Positions 62,591-64,000 of a DNA stretch of 64,000 bases are shown piece by piece. The notes under the pieces are model-generated. The model had not been told where the DNA came from, did not search any database, and saw nothing but the letters and a program-made list of their open reading frames with translations. This stretch comes from Alcaligenes faecalis (lineage in GTDB: Bacteria > Pseudomonadota > Gammaproteobacteria > Burkholderiales > Burkholderiaceae_B). A program made the position numbers and the translations under genes. Within the stretch, counting starts at the first letter, position 1. Every line of letters begins with the position of its first letter. Location of the stretch: positions 3,633,870-3,697,869 of the forward strand of contig NZ_CP031747.1 in the NCBI RefSeq assembly GCF_005311025.1, read 5' to 3'.

Positions 62591-64000
62591 TTAGCTCATC
62601 GCTTCCTTCAACACCAGCATCTTCACCAGCGCATCAACCGCGTGGCTGGACTTCAGCCCCGGTTTGCCCAGCAAGCGTGCGCTGAGTTGTCGCACACCCA
62701 GATTGTCCGGTGCCTGCAGCAAATCCCAGGCGGCTAGCGTCAATTGGGCGGCGGCCAGCAAGTTGAGTTCTTCTTCAAACTCGGAATTGCTGGTAGGCAA
62801 AATGCCACGCACAGTGCTTAGCAAGCGCGCCATTTCCTGCACTTCGCTACGCAGCATCATGTAGCAGGCCAGACTGGCCGGGGCGATGGCCTCGGAGCCT
62901 GCGCGTTGGTGCATCAAGGCAAAACGGGTTTTCAACACTTTGCCGTCGTGACGACGCACGGTGCGCAGGATGATCAGGTCCAGATGCACAGGCTCGGCAT
63001 TGCGTTGTCGCAACTGCACCGGCTCGACGGCGTACCACAGGGCGATTTCACCCTGCTTGGCGCGGCCCAACGTTTCCAGATGCAAGCGTGCTGCCAGATC
63101 GGGAATCGCGTGGAATGCCAGCTGTTTGCCAAGGGCATTAGGCGTGGTCTTGCCGTCCTTGTGCCACAAGGAAGTCGCACCCGGAATCAGGGCCAGCCAG
63201 TCGGCTTCCATATCAGCCCATTGACGCCACATGGTGGGCGAACCACCTTCAAAAATATGCAGCAAGTTTACCGGTTGGGCCTGGGCATTCAAGACCTGCA
63301 TGGCCTGGTTCAGTGCCTGTGTCGGGCCCGGCCGTTCCATGCAGCGCACGCCCCGTACATCCGACCATTGGGAGGGCGTTTGGCGTTGATAATACGGCAC
63401 GCTCAAGGCCTGACCTTTAGGACTGAACAGGAAACTGAACGAGCATTGCTCCTGGCTACCGGCAAGCTGATGATCGGCATGGATCACCAGCAAGCGGGAC
63501 ACATTGCCCTCACTGACTTCCTGACACGCGGCACGCATCAGGCCTTCGGCACGCTGTGCCGCCGCCCCATCCTGAACAGGGGCATTTTGCGCATGCAGAT
63601 CGCGCCAGAAGTCGTAGGCTTCCGCGCAGGCCAGACGCTCGTCCAGATCGGCGGCTGCACGGCGTGCCTGCTCCAGGGCGATAGGGCCACCCGCAGAGGC
63701 AGCCGACAACAAACGCGGCAAGACACGCGCACGGCGTTCTTCTTCAGCCTGTTGCTCCTGGGCGGACTGGCCACCGCTTTCCAGCAAGGCAGCCAGATCA
63801 CCGGAACTGGGCGCGTACAAGGGGCGCTGGTTCTCGCGCACCTGCAAGGCAGAGTCGACCAGTTCGGCGGCACTCATGAAACGCAAATCCTCGGGCACTT
63901 TCTGGCCGTTGGACACGTAATGAATAGGCAGCTTGAAGCGAATGGCCGTATCCAGCGGCCCACCCAGCTTGATCGCCTCGTCCACTTTGGAGATGATGCA
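62591..64000 (-). CDS. flhF: FlhF signal-recognition-type GTPase, 3' part with long C-terminal extension
   Basis: Partial: the frame runs off the window edge at 64000, so the GTG at 63985 is not a true start. The first residues (SKVDEAIKLGGPLDTAIRF, LPIHYVSNGQKVPEDLRFMS) are the end of the FlhF GTPase domain. About 410 further residues follow (Ala/Gln-rich helix, then a mixed domain with CSFSFLFSPKGQAL and PTMWRQWADMEADWL), which canonical FlhF proteins do not have. FlhF helps place and assemble flagella. Role of the extension unknown. Confidence 0.85.
   Translation of the reverse strand, partial: CIISKVDEAIKLGGPLDTAIRFKLPIHYVSNGQKVPEDLRFMSAAELVDSALQVRENQRPLYAPSSGDLAALLESGGQSAQEQQAEEERRARVLPRLLSAASAGGPIALEQARRAAADLDERLACAEAYDFWRDLHAQNAPVQDGAAAQRAEGLMRAACQEVSEGNVSRLLVIHADHQLAGSQEQCSFSFLFSPKGQALSVPYYQRQTPSQWSDVRGVRCMERPGPTQALNQAMQVLNAQAQPVNLLHIFEGGSPTMWRQWADMEADWLALIPGATSLWHKDGKTTPNALGKQLAFHAIPDLAARLHLETLGRAKQGEIALWYAVEPVQLRQRNAEPVHLDLIILRTVRRHDGKVLKTRFALMHQRAGSEAIAPASLACYMMLRSEVQEMARLLSTVRGILPTSNSEFEEELNLLAAAQLTLAAWDLLQAPDNLGVRQLSARLLGKPGLKSSHAVDALVKMLVLKEAMS

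Noticed and set aside
62591-63985. A complete 464-residue protein starting at GTG 63985
   Set aside because: The frame is open to the window edge and the first residues are the interior of the FlhF GTPase domain, so this is a partial gene.

Overview
The window looks like a chromosomal segment of a flagellated beta-proteobacterium, most probably Alcaligenaceae and perhaps Alcaligenes itself. This rests on the fliC/fliA/flaG-fliDST/fliE-R and flgB-L/flgAMN gene order, the high-GC codon use and the protein families. The species assignment is inference. No rRNA, tRNA, CRISPR array or insertion sequence was seen.

Region 1 (85-18365, all minus strand). A DUF445 membrane protein gene lies downstream of a ten-gene run that reads as one operon: srfA, srfB, srfC, a one-pass membrane protein, a periplasmic vWA protein, an ABC ATPase, its MacB/FtsX-type permease, a SUMF1-fold protein, two related lipoproteins, and a membrane-anchored vWA protein. 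Most genes overlap or nearly touch. One good promoter candidate precedes srfA and a strong hairpin follows the last gene. SrfB carries Hsp70/actin-type nucleotide motifs and SrfC carries a P-loop GTPase-like core. With one-pass membrane proteins having long Pro-rich linkers, periplasmic vWA domains and lipoproteins, the set looks like an energised envelope-spanning machine. It is the best candidate here for a poorly described system.

Region 2 (18366-21054). A regulatory spacer with GTAC-containing inverted repeats is followed by a Tat-exported PhoX phosphatase gene with a Pho-box-like promoter and a strong terminator.

Region 3 (21263-43715, mostly plus). Flagellin fliC has a sigma-28 promoter and an unusually structured 3' end. 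Next is a 1261-residue TPR/sulfotransferase/methyltransferase fusion that may modify flagellin, then fliA (minus), then flaG-fliD-fliS-fliT, a second fliK-like gene, a stand-alone FlhB C-terminal domain gene, and fliEFGHIJKLMNOPQR for basal body, C ring and export gate.

Region 4 (43712-46308, minus). A DEDDh exonuclease and a cNMP/CBS/DUF294 nucleotidyltransferase-like gene separate the fli and flg blocks.

Region 5 (46428-62287). flgBCDEFGHIJ, then flgKL followed by two chemoreceptor genes and a small lipoprotein gene, all on the minus strand. flgA and flgMN are on the plus strand. Sigma-28 promoter candidates precede fliC, flaG, flgK and flgM, and all four have T at the fifth position of the -10 element.

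Region 6 (62288-64000). A hairpin-rich convergent spacer, then the 3' part of flhF with a long C-terminal extension, cut by the window edge.
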